Below are positions 48,865 through 58,987 of a DNA stretch of 64,000 bases, one piece after another; position 1 is the first letter of the stretch; every line of letters begins with the position of its first letter. The position numbers were made by a program, and so were the translations under genes. The stretch is from assembly GCA_033060915.1 (NCBI GenBank), contig CM065392.1:13469001-13533000 (forward strand), read 5' to 3'. This DNA comes from Euryodendron excelsum (lineage: Eukaryota > Streptophyta > Magnoliopsida > Ericales > Pentaphylacaceae). The notes under the pieces are model-generated. The model was not told where the DNA came from. It ran no database searches and worked only from the letters and a program-made list of their open reading frames with translations.

Positions 48865-50640
48865 CATGTGCCTGCAAAAATCTGCCGGTGCACGTCAATG
48901 TTGATGGCGATACATACAAATGGAGAATATAACTATCATATGTCAAACCAGGAATATTCTCTAGCACCAGATGTCGTGATTGCCACTCAATTCTATGTTT
49001 GACACTAGAGAGCTATTTGTAGCCATGGGTTGCAGTACTGTTGTGTGTCCATTATTAATGGTCGTTGTGGAAGCTCCGAGAATTTTGTTTTTTAAGAATT
49101 TGTTCAACGTTTGAAACCTAAAGATGCACCAAATTTTGGAACGATCGAACGAAAGTTTTTTTTGGCTGGTCACAATACTGTATCCTTTGTTGATGGTCGT
49201 GGCGGAAGCACTGAGAATTTTGTTCAACGTTTGCGACTTAAAGATGTACTAAAGAACTTAATTCAGTTTTTTGGCCGGGTGCAGGGAGAGAATAGACGGC
49301 TAACGGAAGATGCCAACTTCGTTTCTCAATAGGTGACTTGTGTGTGGTGGGCAAGTCCATGTGATGTTGTAGCCATGATTACATATATATATATATATAT
49401 ATATATTGTTACACAGTATTTAAGTTTTTAAACGATTACTTTCTCGAACTTGTACAAATCTTTTTATATGAACTATATAAATTTTATACATTACATGAAT
49501 TATGATTGATCATAAAAACTCGTGATGAGGGATTAAACTAACTGACCACTAAATCACTATTTGTAATTTAATCGTGAATATATTTAACAAAAACTTAGGA
49601 AGATCATGAATTTATGAGAGAAGAGACATCGATGACATCACTACATTTAATATGACCTTACGCAGCCCATGGATCTATGACAAAGGTGACATGAGGTAAA
49701 CACATATTTTGGCCCTGAGGCCATTGTATCTCTCTTAAACCAAGATGTAAGAAGACCCCTTGATGACAGGTACTACGAGAACATTGATCCAACTTTTCAG
49801 AGCTGAGTTCTTCTTTGCCAAAGGAAATTAGAATTGAAGTTCAATTTCTATTTAGGAAAGGCACATGCTTAGATTTTAGAAATAGGATATAGGGGTTTAA
49901 TTTGATTTCATCATATTTTTATTTAAATAAGTGCAAAATTGGGTTGGGTTATTGGTTTTTACTGTAACGGGTATTAGTTTTCTTTTAACTTAAAGTAATT
50001 TCTACATTAGCATTACATAGGAGCCAATTATACAAAAAGCACATATATCCACGTGTTGCTAAAATCTGACGTACACATCAAAGTTGATGGCGATACAAAT
50101 GGGAAATTTTATTATTATATCACACCAATGGATTTATATAATTTTATATTACACGACAGAGTCATTTGTCATGGGTTACACTGTATTTTGATTATTGATG
50201 GTGGAAGTTACAAGAGTTTTTGTCTTTCAAGTTTTTGTTTAACATTTGAGACTTAAAAGAATTACCAATTTTTAGACTTTATTAAGTTACGTCGCTAGGT
50301 GAAGGGACAGAATTGACGATTAGCACAAGATGTCATTTGTCATGGGTTACACTGTAGGTTGATTGTTGATGATAGAAGCTCCCAGGGTTGTCTTTCAATA
50401 TTTTGTTCAACATTTGAGATTTATGCTTTGTTTAGAATTTAAATTTTTAATTAAAAAAATAATAAAAAAATTAACAAAATTACTCTTTTATTTTGTTCTA
50501 TTTTGATTTATATTTTTTTTACTTACTGAAAATTTGAGTTGCAAACAGAACATTAAAAAATTACCAATTTTTGAACTTTATTAAGTTACTTGGCTAGGTG
50601 AAGGGACGGAATTGACAATGAGCACAAGATGTCAACTTGA
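48865..50640. repeat. Two diverged copies of an unclassified repeat (48865-49330; 50050-50640)
   Basis: Shared landmarks: AAAATCTG(C/A)CG(G/T), CATCAA(A)GTTGATGGCGATACA, GGGTTGCA/GGGTTACACTGT, GTTGATGGTCG/GTTGATGATAG, TTTTGTTCAACGTTTG/TTTTGTTCAACATTTG. Copy two contains an internal near-duplication (the ACCAATTTTTAGACTTTATT segment at 50263 recurs at 50563 as ACCAATTTTTGAACTTTATT). No reading frame survives. I cannot name the parent element. Confidence 0.6.
50424..50552. mobile_element. 129 bp MITE with TTA target duplication (PIF/Harbinger-like)
   Basis: The element TGCTTTGTTTAGAATTTAAA...TTGAGTTGCAAACAGAACA has imperfect terminal inverted repeats and is flanked by TTA at 50421-50423 and 50553-50555. 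The related unit at about 50240-50275 shows the uninterrupted site (ACATTTGAGACTTAAAAG), so the insertion and its boundaries can be read directly. TTA duplications are characteristic of PIF/Harbinger (Tourist) elements. Confidence 0.75.
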
Positions 50641-51754
50641 ACTAAATTATTTAGCTGTAAGATTTTTTTTAGCTTAGTTTTTAATTAGAAGGATTTTTTA
50701 AAATTTTAAAGAGCCATAAGAAGCAGAAATTATCTAGTAGGTTGAAAATACCACATCAGCATGATGTTGTGGTGTGCCTGACCTATTAAAAATAAACACA
50801 TTATATATATTTTTGTTAACTCCACTACATGTTAGAAAAGAGGAACAATTAGAAATATTGTTATTTTTATTATTCTTAAAATTAGGTCAATCAACATAAA
50901 AATAGAAATATTTGTTCACTTTTAATAAGTTAGACACACCCATCATCACGCTAATATGATATTCCGGACCTATTAGAGTAATTTAGAAAGGATTTATTAT
51001 AAATTATTATGAAAAAGTACCGTATTTTACATCATAAATCTTTGAAAATGTGCAAATTTTTCATAAAATTTTCAAACGTTGATTAGGAAAAAGTTGACAT
51101 TATGTCGACTTCAAAGTGTGAGAGTTTCATGTTAGAAATAAAAATACAAATTTTAAAGTAAAATTTGATATAAAGTACAAAAGTGCAAAGTGTAATCAAT
51201 CTTATGTCCAGAGTGGCCAGAAAACAGTTTCTTGTGACTATAACTATGTCTTTTTTCATTTCCGTCCAAGCATTTGATCAAGTTAGAAATCTAATCATGA
51301 AAGATATGTTTATTCATTACATTTGAAGTACATTTATGGTTACTAAAAAAATTAAAAAAATCATATTTTGATCATAAATTTGTGAAGAGAAATTAAAAAG
51401 AACAGAAGAAATATAGGTAAAAACAAAAGTGAAAAAAGTTATTATTTTTATTTGTTTGGTAAGTAAGAAAAATAAGAAAATAGATAGATATTGGTAAAAA
51501 AAAACTTTATTTTTGTTTAATTACTCATAAAAAATAAAGACATATAAGTAATTTTATTTACTTTTTATTTTTCTTTTCTTTGACAAACCTAAGATTCGTG
51601 TAGTTACTACCGCAAAAAGAAAAAAGTTTTGACAGATAGGTGATAGACACTTTCTTTTTTCCCGAATATGGAGGGGCAGATACTCCACTGAAGTCTTCGC
51701 GACAGAAACTCCACTAAATTTTCAGATATTCTCTTTGCCCAACTATCAATAAAG

Positions 51755-51778
51755 TTCTCTCTCTCTCTCTCTCTCTCA
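51755..51778 (+). repeat. (TC)n microsatellite
   Basis: Twelve TC dinucleotides in intergenic DNA, followed by an ATATGAGTCATATCAG stretch. Confidence 0.9.
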
Positions 51779-52450
51779 TATGAGTCATATCAGAAGCTAC
51801 CAAAGGGTCAAAATAAGCTATCTCCTTGGCTTTTGCATTTGGAACAAAAATGTCAAACAAACACACCTACGATTAGGGATATGATTGGATTAGCATCCTC
51901 TCTAATAAATTATAATATATAACGATGTAATTTTAATAAAATATCTGATAAAATATTTTTTTAGTTTATTTATTAATAAAATAAATAGAATTTAAATATA
52001 TGATAATTTGACCTAAAAATTTTAAATCTTGCTTCGTTTCGCCCTTAATACAAAAGTTTTGAGATATAAATAAATAGATTAGGAATGAGTATGAGAAAGA
52101 AAACAAAACTTGATGGGAGTTTGAGAAGGAGTAGAATTTAGGTCATTCTACTTTGAACCCTAATTATATTATAAAATCTCTAAATATTTATATTATATTT
52201 AAGTATATAAAATATTTTTAGTGTAAAGTAAATATATAGTTTTAATGTTATTTCTTATTTCTTGAGTTTTAAGCTATTTCTTTCTCAATTTTATATTATA
52301 TTAATGTTTGTATTTAAATTATTTTTAATTTGTAGAGATTTATTCTTATTTCAACCCGAATTCCGAATAACCTAAGTGGGACAGAGGCAAGATGATGAAA
52401 TTTAATCTGTCATGGATTTGGGACGGGTGTGAGGTAGAATTTTCCTATTA

Positions 52451-52483
52451 GGGGTAGGGTAGGGTAGGGTAGGGTAGGGTTTA
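52451..52483 (+). repeat. (TAGGG)n short array
   Basis: Six GGGTA/TAGGG pentamers in a row ending in TAGGGTTTAACC. It is related to, but not the same as, the plant telomere unit TTTAGGG. It may be a degenerate interstitial telomere-like tract or a simple repeat. Confidence 0.85.
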
Positions 52484-52944
52484 ACCTAACCTATACCGAA
52501 CCTACCTTGTTGCCAACCCTAGGTAAGACTTGAGTATCTTTTTTTGGTATAAGAAATGAATATACAGATAACTTATTTCACATATTCGCTAAAAAAATAT
52601 TACTCCTCAGTAGTGATTAGTAACACATAATCATTTGTAAGAGACCCTATCATACCTATGTTGAGGCGAAGTTAAGGCCCCAAAGAAGAAAAGTCTTGAA
52701 TGTTGTTATTCGATGAAGTAAACGTGATTTATATTATTGTTTACTCACATGTTCTTTGTTTATCACATGTCTTTTATCTTTGCCTTTTACATTAAGGGGG
52801 CATTTGAATGCGAATTTTATAGTGGGCTCCTCACTTAAAACAGTCACTTTTAAAATTAGTTTAAGATTTAAAAAATGCCGTTTTAAAATTAACTTAAGTT
52901 CTTGATTTATGGGTTTTTTTTAGCAGCAATACAAAGTTCCAAAC

Positions 52945-53063
52945 ATCCGTTAGAATAGAGAATGAAAAACAAATCTTGGTTCGCGATTTGAAATCTGGGT
53001 ACGATCCGTTAGAATAGAGATTGACAAACAAATCTTGGTTCGAGATTTGAAATCTGGGTACGA
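52945..53063. repeat. 59 bp tandem duplication
   Basis: Two copies of a unit beginning ATCCGTTAGAATAGAGA and ending GATTTGAAATCTGGGTACG, differing at only a few positions. It is intergenic. Confidence 0.9.
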
Positions 53064-53170
53064 TTTGAAGGTGTTCGATCTCCTCAGGAATGCCATTAGT
53101 TAGCCTCATAATAAGTATATGGTTTCCATGGTTTCTGTTTTCTCTGATTCTTATACCATCAAAACGGTTA

Positions 53171-53234
53171 AATCGGAACTGACACCACATGAATGATGGC
53201 TTAATCGGAACTGACACCACATGAATGGTGGCTT
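53171..53234. repeat. 32 bp tandem duplication
   Basis: Two copies of AATCGGAACTGACACCACAT followed by GAATG(A/G)TGGCTT. A diverged single copy lies at about 48043-48075. Confidence 0.9.
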
Positions 53235-53500
53235 AATCCTCATCCTATCTATCTATCTAAGATGGATGGACACCGACCATATATAACAATTTCAACATGA
53301 GAATGAATACAACTTTGATCTTACGGCAACTGGTAGGTGTAACCCATTTCTTTGTAGACCACACAACAATATACACGTGCAGCATGCTAAAGTCTGCCTA
53401 TTCCTTCGATTGAAAATCATAAAGAAAACAACAAAAGCAGCAAAGTTAGTGGGCAATAATTAAGTTTGATTTCTCTCCATACAGACACACATGTTTTTGC

Positions 53501-53548
<48 letters not shown>

Positions 53549-53549
53549 T
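53501..53549 (+). repeat. Compound (AT)n(GT)n microsatellite
   Basis: An AT run at about 53501-53524 passes directly into a GT run ending near 53549. Not coding. Confidence 0.92.
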
Positions 53550-55575
53550 ATGTACAAACAAATGATGAACAGTCAGGGACTCCACACAGCAAGTGGCGTT
53601 TTCGTTTCAGCTTTTGGCAAACCACGCCATGATATGCTTTTTCTGGCACTGTGCAAACATATTCAAGGAGAACATGACAAATGTTTCTTTTTATTTCTCT
53701 TTAACAAATATGAAAGTTAAAGTTTAATTAGTGAGAAAATTTAGTAAGTATATTTAAGGTGTAGAGAAAAAATTATGTAATTTTGAAAACTCTGTGACCA
53801 TGGTTTTTAACCCTTGCAAATATTTAAAAAAAGTATTTATTTTTAATTTTTTTTGTTAGCAGCGTTTTTATTTGATAGGTTAGCAGCCTTTTTATTTGAT
53901 ATGGTTCACTGAACAGTGAATGCCCTGTATGCATCATGGAAGTGATAATGCGAGTATCCAGCCTAGTCAGCCCCGCCTAGCCGAAACGCCCTGGCCATTG
54001 ACATATATCTTTTGAGCGTCTTTCAAAATTTTTCCAACATGGCGAATCGCTAAAGTAAACATCGCACCACCTGTCTATGTACAAAATATTTAGTTTAAAC
54101 AAATTATATTAAATCAAATTTACAGCTATAAACAAATCTGAGTACCTATTCAATACATCCATTTGGTATTATTTAAGAGTAATCATATAACAAGTCATGG
54201 TAAAATATATGATGATAAAAGAATGACATGTTATACATACTGGTTTAATCCAATTTGTCTTGAAAACTAGGGTTAATAATCTGACAAAAAAATTAGGAGA
54301 ATGTCAAAAGTATGAATACATAAACTATTTCTTCTTACACAAATTATTATTTTTTATCTTTTATATATATTACTTTTTAAAACATAATATTGACAAAACT
54401 AAATAAAAGCAGTAGATAAATTAGCGCTTGTTTTTCTAGTTTATTCCTTCCAATACTTGATAGAAGAATGGTTAGTTTATGAGGTTTAATTTTTCACTTC
54501 ATATTTCAACTATTAATATATAGTTATAGAAAACTAGGTTTAAGTATCTAACCATGTCAATTACATTGAAAAATATCACTAAATAATAGTGCATATAAAT
54601 ATATATTTTATATGACAAAATTCTAGTAACGGTTCTTAAGTTATGAGCTATACAAGTTTTTCTATAATTGGGAAAGTTAAGTGAGTTTAATGGTTACTAC
54701 TTGCATCATTATAATTGCTTATTATGTATAGAGTTTATCAGATGTTATATTAAATTAAATTAAATTATATTATAATTTTTGATCTGAATAAGTTTTCTTG
54801 TGATGAATTATAATATGAGAAATGTTTCATCTGTGTACTATACGGTTTAACTAAAAAAAAATTGAGTAACTTTTGGTTGGTTTTAGATTTATAAAAAATT
54901 TTCATTTGTATGTACATACGCCTATTATACGTGAATAGTCCGAGTATTTACTAACCAACAATAAAAAAAAATTAAAAAATAACAAACTCTATATATACAT
55001 ATACCTGTAGTCTGATTTATATACGCAAATGGAGGTAACATTATTATCAAACGTCCACTATAAATAAAGCAACATGTGACCACTTAATCATTTTCAATCA
55101 ATTCCAACATCCTACAGTCAACCCTGGGGGACGGATCACTTATACAACTTATAAGTGGTCCACTCATACAATATGCAACAGATATTGTGAACAACAAGTA
55201 TCATAAATAAAATTGGATTATAGCCATTGCAAGGTCAAAGAATTTAGGAAAACAGACACAAAACCATGCAAAAAACAGCACAACCCTACACGGAATTGCA
55301 AGACCCGAATTTTCATACCAAAATCAAAATTCCAATAATACGTATGAAAACGCATGTTTATGGACAACCCTAACTCCAGCAGCACACACCATTATACATA
55401 CCTTGTCTGCCGGCACGCACTCCTTCAAAATCGATTATGCTCAGATCAGGGTTAGAATCTATAACTTCATATTATTTTCTTTGTTTCTTTCACTTGATTT
55501 CAATTAGATTTGGTATTTCTCAGGTTTAGAGATGAAGTGTGTATATGCTATGGCTTGTTCTATGTGCTACAGATG

Positions 55576-55578
<3 letters not shown>

Positions 55579-55610
<32 letters not shown>
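55579..55610 (+). repeat. (GA)n microsatellite
   Basis: Sixteen uninterrupted GA dinucleotides in intergenic DNA. Confidence 0.92.
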
Positions 55611-55612
<2 letters not shown>

Positions 55613-55916
55613 ATTGAATCAGCCTTAATGCCTCTCCCTACCAAAAATGATGGGAAAATTAGTATTATTTTCTGTTTGTTGAACAAGACCAAAAGTATCT
55701 TCTACAATGTAATGGCGCATTCCCCATTGACGGTGTTTACAAATATTTGAATTGCCACGGTCGAAATTTCACTTTCTATTTTTTATTTTCTTTTGTGGTA
55801 AAGTGAAATGACTCATATTGAAGGATCAAAAGTGCAATTAATCCTAGTATATATAGAGCCTCCCAAGTAACCTAAAGTGTATTCTTTGTTCTTTTTAAAG
55901 CAAGGACTGAAAAATA

Positions 55917-56155
55917 AGAACAATCTAAATGGAAAATGAGAAGAACTAAATTAAATATCAAGGAGAGAATACCCCAACATTTTTCACCAAATAACAAAGA
56001 AATATCTGAACATTTATGAGTAATCTAAATGGAAATTGGCAAGAAATAAAGTATGATACCAAAGAGAAAATATCTAAACATTTATGTGTAATCTAAATAG
56101 CAACTGGGAAGAACTGAACTATGAAATCAAATTGAAAATATCTCAACATTCTCCT
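55917..56155. repeat. Imperfect tandem repeat, three copies
   Basis: Copies start at the AATCTAAATGG/AATCTAAATAG phrase near 55920, 56022 and 56091, and contain GAAAATATCT(A/C)AACATT. Unit length varies between about 70 and 100 bp. Confidence 0.65.
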
Positions 56156-56159
56156 AGTG

Positions 56160-56450
56160 TATTAATTGTCTTGCGCAACACAAGTGCCAGAAACTAAATA
56201 TTAATGTCCAAGGAGAAAAGAAGATCTGCATGCTTTAATTATCTTGCGCAACTCAATGTAAGGATATTAATAACATAGGGCGACAAGTAAATCTAGAAGG
56301 ACTAAATATTAAGGTGAAGGAGAAAAGAAGATCTGTATGCACTAATTATCTTGCAAAACTCAATGTAAGGATATTAATAACATAGGGCGACAAGTAAATT
56401 GAGAAGAACTAAATATTAATGGCCAAGGAGAAAAGAAGATCCACATGCGG
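56160..56450. repeat. Tandem repeat of about 107 bp, nearly three copies
   Basis: ACTAAATATTAA landmarks at about 56192, 56300 and 56407 are each followed by AAGGAGAAAAGAAGATC. The intervening text includes CAATGTAAGGATATTAATAA and CATAGGGCGACAAGTAAAT in two nearly identical copies. Confidence 0.85.
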
Positions 56451-56887
56451 AGCATTTTACGTGAGGCCGGGCAATTATCATAAGACAATGCATGCAAAGA
56501 AATACCAGTACATAATTTACCCAAAAAAAAAAAAAAAAAAAGAACAGAAAAAATGTATGTGTGTGTGTATATATAATTAATTCATTACCATTATCACTAA
56601 GAAAAGAATTAACTAAAAAAATAAACAATTTAATAGATAAATCTAGAAATCTTGACTACTCTACAAGAAGAATAAAAACTAATAGATAACTGATATATAA
56701 TGTTCATAGAATTACCTTAGTTAGTCAAATCAAAATATGAAAAAAACTTCATCACAACAACAGTAACAAAAAAAAAGAAAAGAAAAGAAGGAATAAATAT
56801 AAAAATATACGTAGTATTTTTTTCATTTGTCATCTCATTGTCTTGGGCTCCTAGTAGTGTGCTATTCTTTTTACTGTTTGTTCCAAC

Positions 56888-57282
56888 GATTTTATTCAAA
56901 TGTTCCTACATTGGATGGGCTTAAACAATCTCAAGTCAAGCCGAATAAGATAAAAAAAAAAAAAAAATCAGGTCAGTTGACACTTATTTGATTTTATTCA
57001 AATGTTCCTACATTGGATGGGCTTAAACAATTTCAAGACAAGCCGAATAAGATAAAAAAGAAATCAAGTTAGTTGACACTTATTTGATTTTATTCAAATA
57101 TTCCTACATTGGATGGGTCTAAACAATTTCAACTCAAGCCGAATAAGACAATAAAAAAATTCGGGTTATTAGACAATTATTTGATTTTATTCAAATGTTC
57201 CTACAGTAGATGGGCTCAAACAATTTCAAGTCAAGCCGAATAAGATAAAAAAAAAAAAAAAAAGGTCAGGTTAGTTGACAGT
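56888..57282. repeat. Minisatellite, four copies of ~97 bp
   Basis: Units start at GATTTTATTCAAAT near 56888, 56990, 57086 and 57183. Each contains CCTACATTGGATGGGC (or a close variant), AAACAATTTCAA and AAGCCGAATAAGATAAAAAA, and ends near AGTTGACA. Length variation comes mainly from the A-run. Confidence 0.92.
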
Positions 57283-57699
57283 TACAAGGAATCTTTACAT
57301 TTTTACATTTTTGCATAGACAGAATAACTTCACATTTTTACAAGGGGAATCTTTAATTGACAAATAGACCACAACTCATCAATTATGCATAGGTCCAATT
57401 CTTTGTTCGGAAATTCTGAAGGGGACAAAATTGGATGGGATTTTTTCTATGATCCTGTAGTTGTCTCTCTCTTAAAATTTCCCTAGATTCCCATTATCTA
57501 CTACCTAACACAAATACAAATAGAAGAATTCCCAACCCATAAAATGATAAAAATCACATAGTAGATAAAGTAATTAGCCCTCAATAATATTAAACATGAC
57601 ATATTATTGAGGTTCGAGGGTGCATGATAGGGTGGTTTGGGATGTCTTTTTGAAGGTCTGTGCTTGAGGCAGTCATGGAGTTCTTGGATGGACAGCCTC

Positions 57700-58075
57700 C
57701 AAAAGTGGACGGTTCAAGCTCAAAATGTAGTCCATGGTGTTGATGGGACCTTGGATACTTCCTTTTCTTAGGAAGGATTTGGAGAGAAAAAGTCCCTTCC
57801 AAGGTTGCATTTTTTTTTTTTTTTTTGGTTGGGAGGCAGCTCATAGAGATCCTTACTAAAGATGATTTGATCAAGGGAAGAGAACGCCTTCCTAATGGGA
57901 TATTTGTGCATCATCTTCCATTCATTATAGAGTGCATGGTAGGGGAGGTGTGGGACTTCCTATTGATTGGTTCTTGGCGTTTCCTAGTTCTAACTAAACT
58001 AGTCCGATCGATGGTGGAGTCATTGTGAGGGCGTAGAATCCCTAGAAGGAGAATCAAGGCTTGGCTTTTTAGTTA
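57700..58075 (+). pseudogene. Decayed LINE reverse transcriptase C-terminus (zf-RVT fragment)
   Basis: The frames read, in order, FLGRIWREKVPSKVAFF, then after a T-run WEAAHR, then ILTKDDLIKGRERLPNG, then VGEVWDFLLIGSWRFLVLTK, and RRIKAWLF. This follows the plant LINE zf-RVT pattern (IWxxKVPxKVAFFVWEAAxxKILTxDNLxKRxxxLPNGCxxC...VxxxLWxxLFxxFGxxWVxP). The cysteines are lost and frameshifts are present, including at the T-run near 57811-57828. It is non-functional. Confidence 0.7.
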
Positions 58076-58290
58076 GGAACATGCTATTTTTTTTTTAAAT
58101 TATTTGTACAAAAAAAATTACATCATAATGATGTAGCAGTGATAATTTTGTCATTAAAAATTATCGTGATTAGAAAATTTATTTTAAAGTAAATGACTTT
58201 TATTTAACCATATTATTCTAATGATAATATCTCTATAAATATTTTGATTGTGTAGCAGAATTCATAAACTGCTGTGCGTGGGACTCGGTG

Positions 58291-58452
58291 GTAATGGAAC
58301 TGTCATTTTTTTATGGTGCGGAAGGATTGATTAATCACTTGAAAGTAGTTTTTTATTCATCACTTAAAGTAATTTTTTGGTTGTAGTAATGGAACTGTCA
58401 TTCTTTTGATGGTGCGGAAGGATTGATTAATCACTTGAAAGTAATTTTTTCA
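58291..58452. repeat. 95 bp direct duplication
   Basis: GTAATGGAACTGTCATT...GGTGCGGAAGGATTGATTAA...CACTTGAAAGTA is present at 58291 and again at 58386, with small differences. Confidence 0.88.
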
Positions 58453-58987
58453 GGGAAGCCTAATCAATACCGGATGAGATATTTCTATGATCCCCTACTC
58501 TTCTTTCTCTTAAAATTTTCCTATCGTTTTCCCAACCCATAAATACAAATACTATGTAGATTTTTTCCCAAATCAGTAAATTTTTCCTAGATTTTTATCC
58601 TCTTATGTGATAGGCAGTCACATTTATATAGCCTACCACATACATACAAATTATAGAATATCGCAATCCAAAAAGATGATAAAAATCACATCAATTGGCT
58701 GTGAATATAAGAAGTGGTATGCAGTACTTGTCTAATCTGATACACATTAGATAGCCCCTTTGACAAAAAAAAAAAAAAAAAAAAAAAATCTGACATACAT
58801 TAGTCCAACACAGATTGATTTCTGTAAAGACAGCCTCAGTAATAATGAACATGACATAAGGCACCACATCACAGACCATTGAGGTCCATTCCTGGTCCCC
58901 ACTTTACATTATTTCACTGTGCACTCTCTTCCTCTCTAATCACCAGTTGCCCATAAATACAGCTTCTGGATCTCTCACCCTGTGAAC

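Larger units (their letters stand above)
48040..53470. other. Gene-free region of nested diverged repeats
   Basis: No gene recognised. A repeat of about 450 bp occurs at 48865-49330 and again at 50050-50640. A GGAACTGACACCACAT unit occurs at 48043 and in tandem at 53171-53234. At 51340-51600 there is another AT-rich MITE-like stretch, and a (TC)n tract lies at 51755-51778. The rest is AT-rich. Confidence 0.5.
53550..58950. other. Intergenic region upstream of the NPF3.1-type gene
   Basis: Mostly AT-rich. It holds a (GA)n tract at 55579-55610, three tandem arrays between 55.9 and 57.3 kb, a LINE zinc-finger fragment at 57.7-58.1 kb and a 95 bp duplication at 58.3 kb. A less AT-rich patch at 55080-55450 has no readable frame. 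Near 58951 a CATAAATAC box sits about 35 bases before the NPF start codon; it is too close to be a simple TATA box unless the leader is very short. Confidence 0.5.

Noticed and set aside
56888..57282. CRISPR-like regular repeats
   Set aside because: The whole ~97 bp unit is repeated without unique spacers; the context is plant nuclear DNA, so it is a minisatellite.
57590..57874. 94-codon minus-strand ORF
   Set aside because: It overlaps the plus-strand LINE zf-RVT remnant and has no domain of its own.
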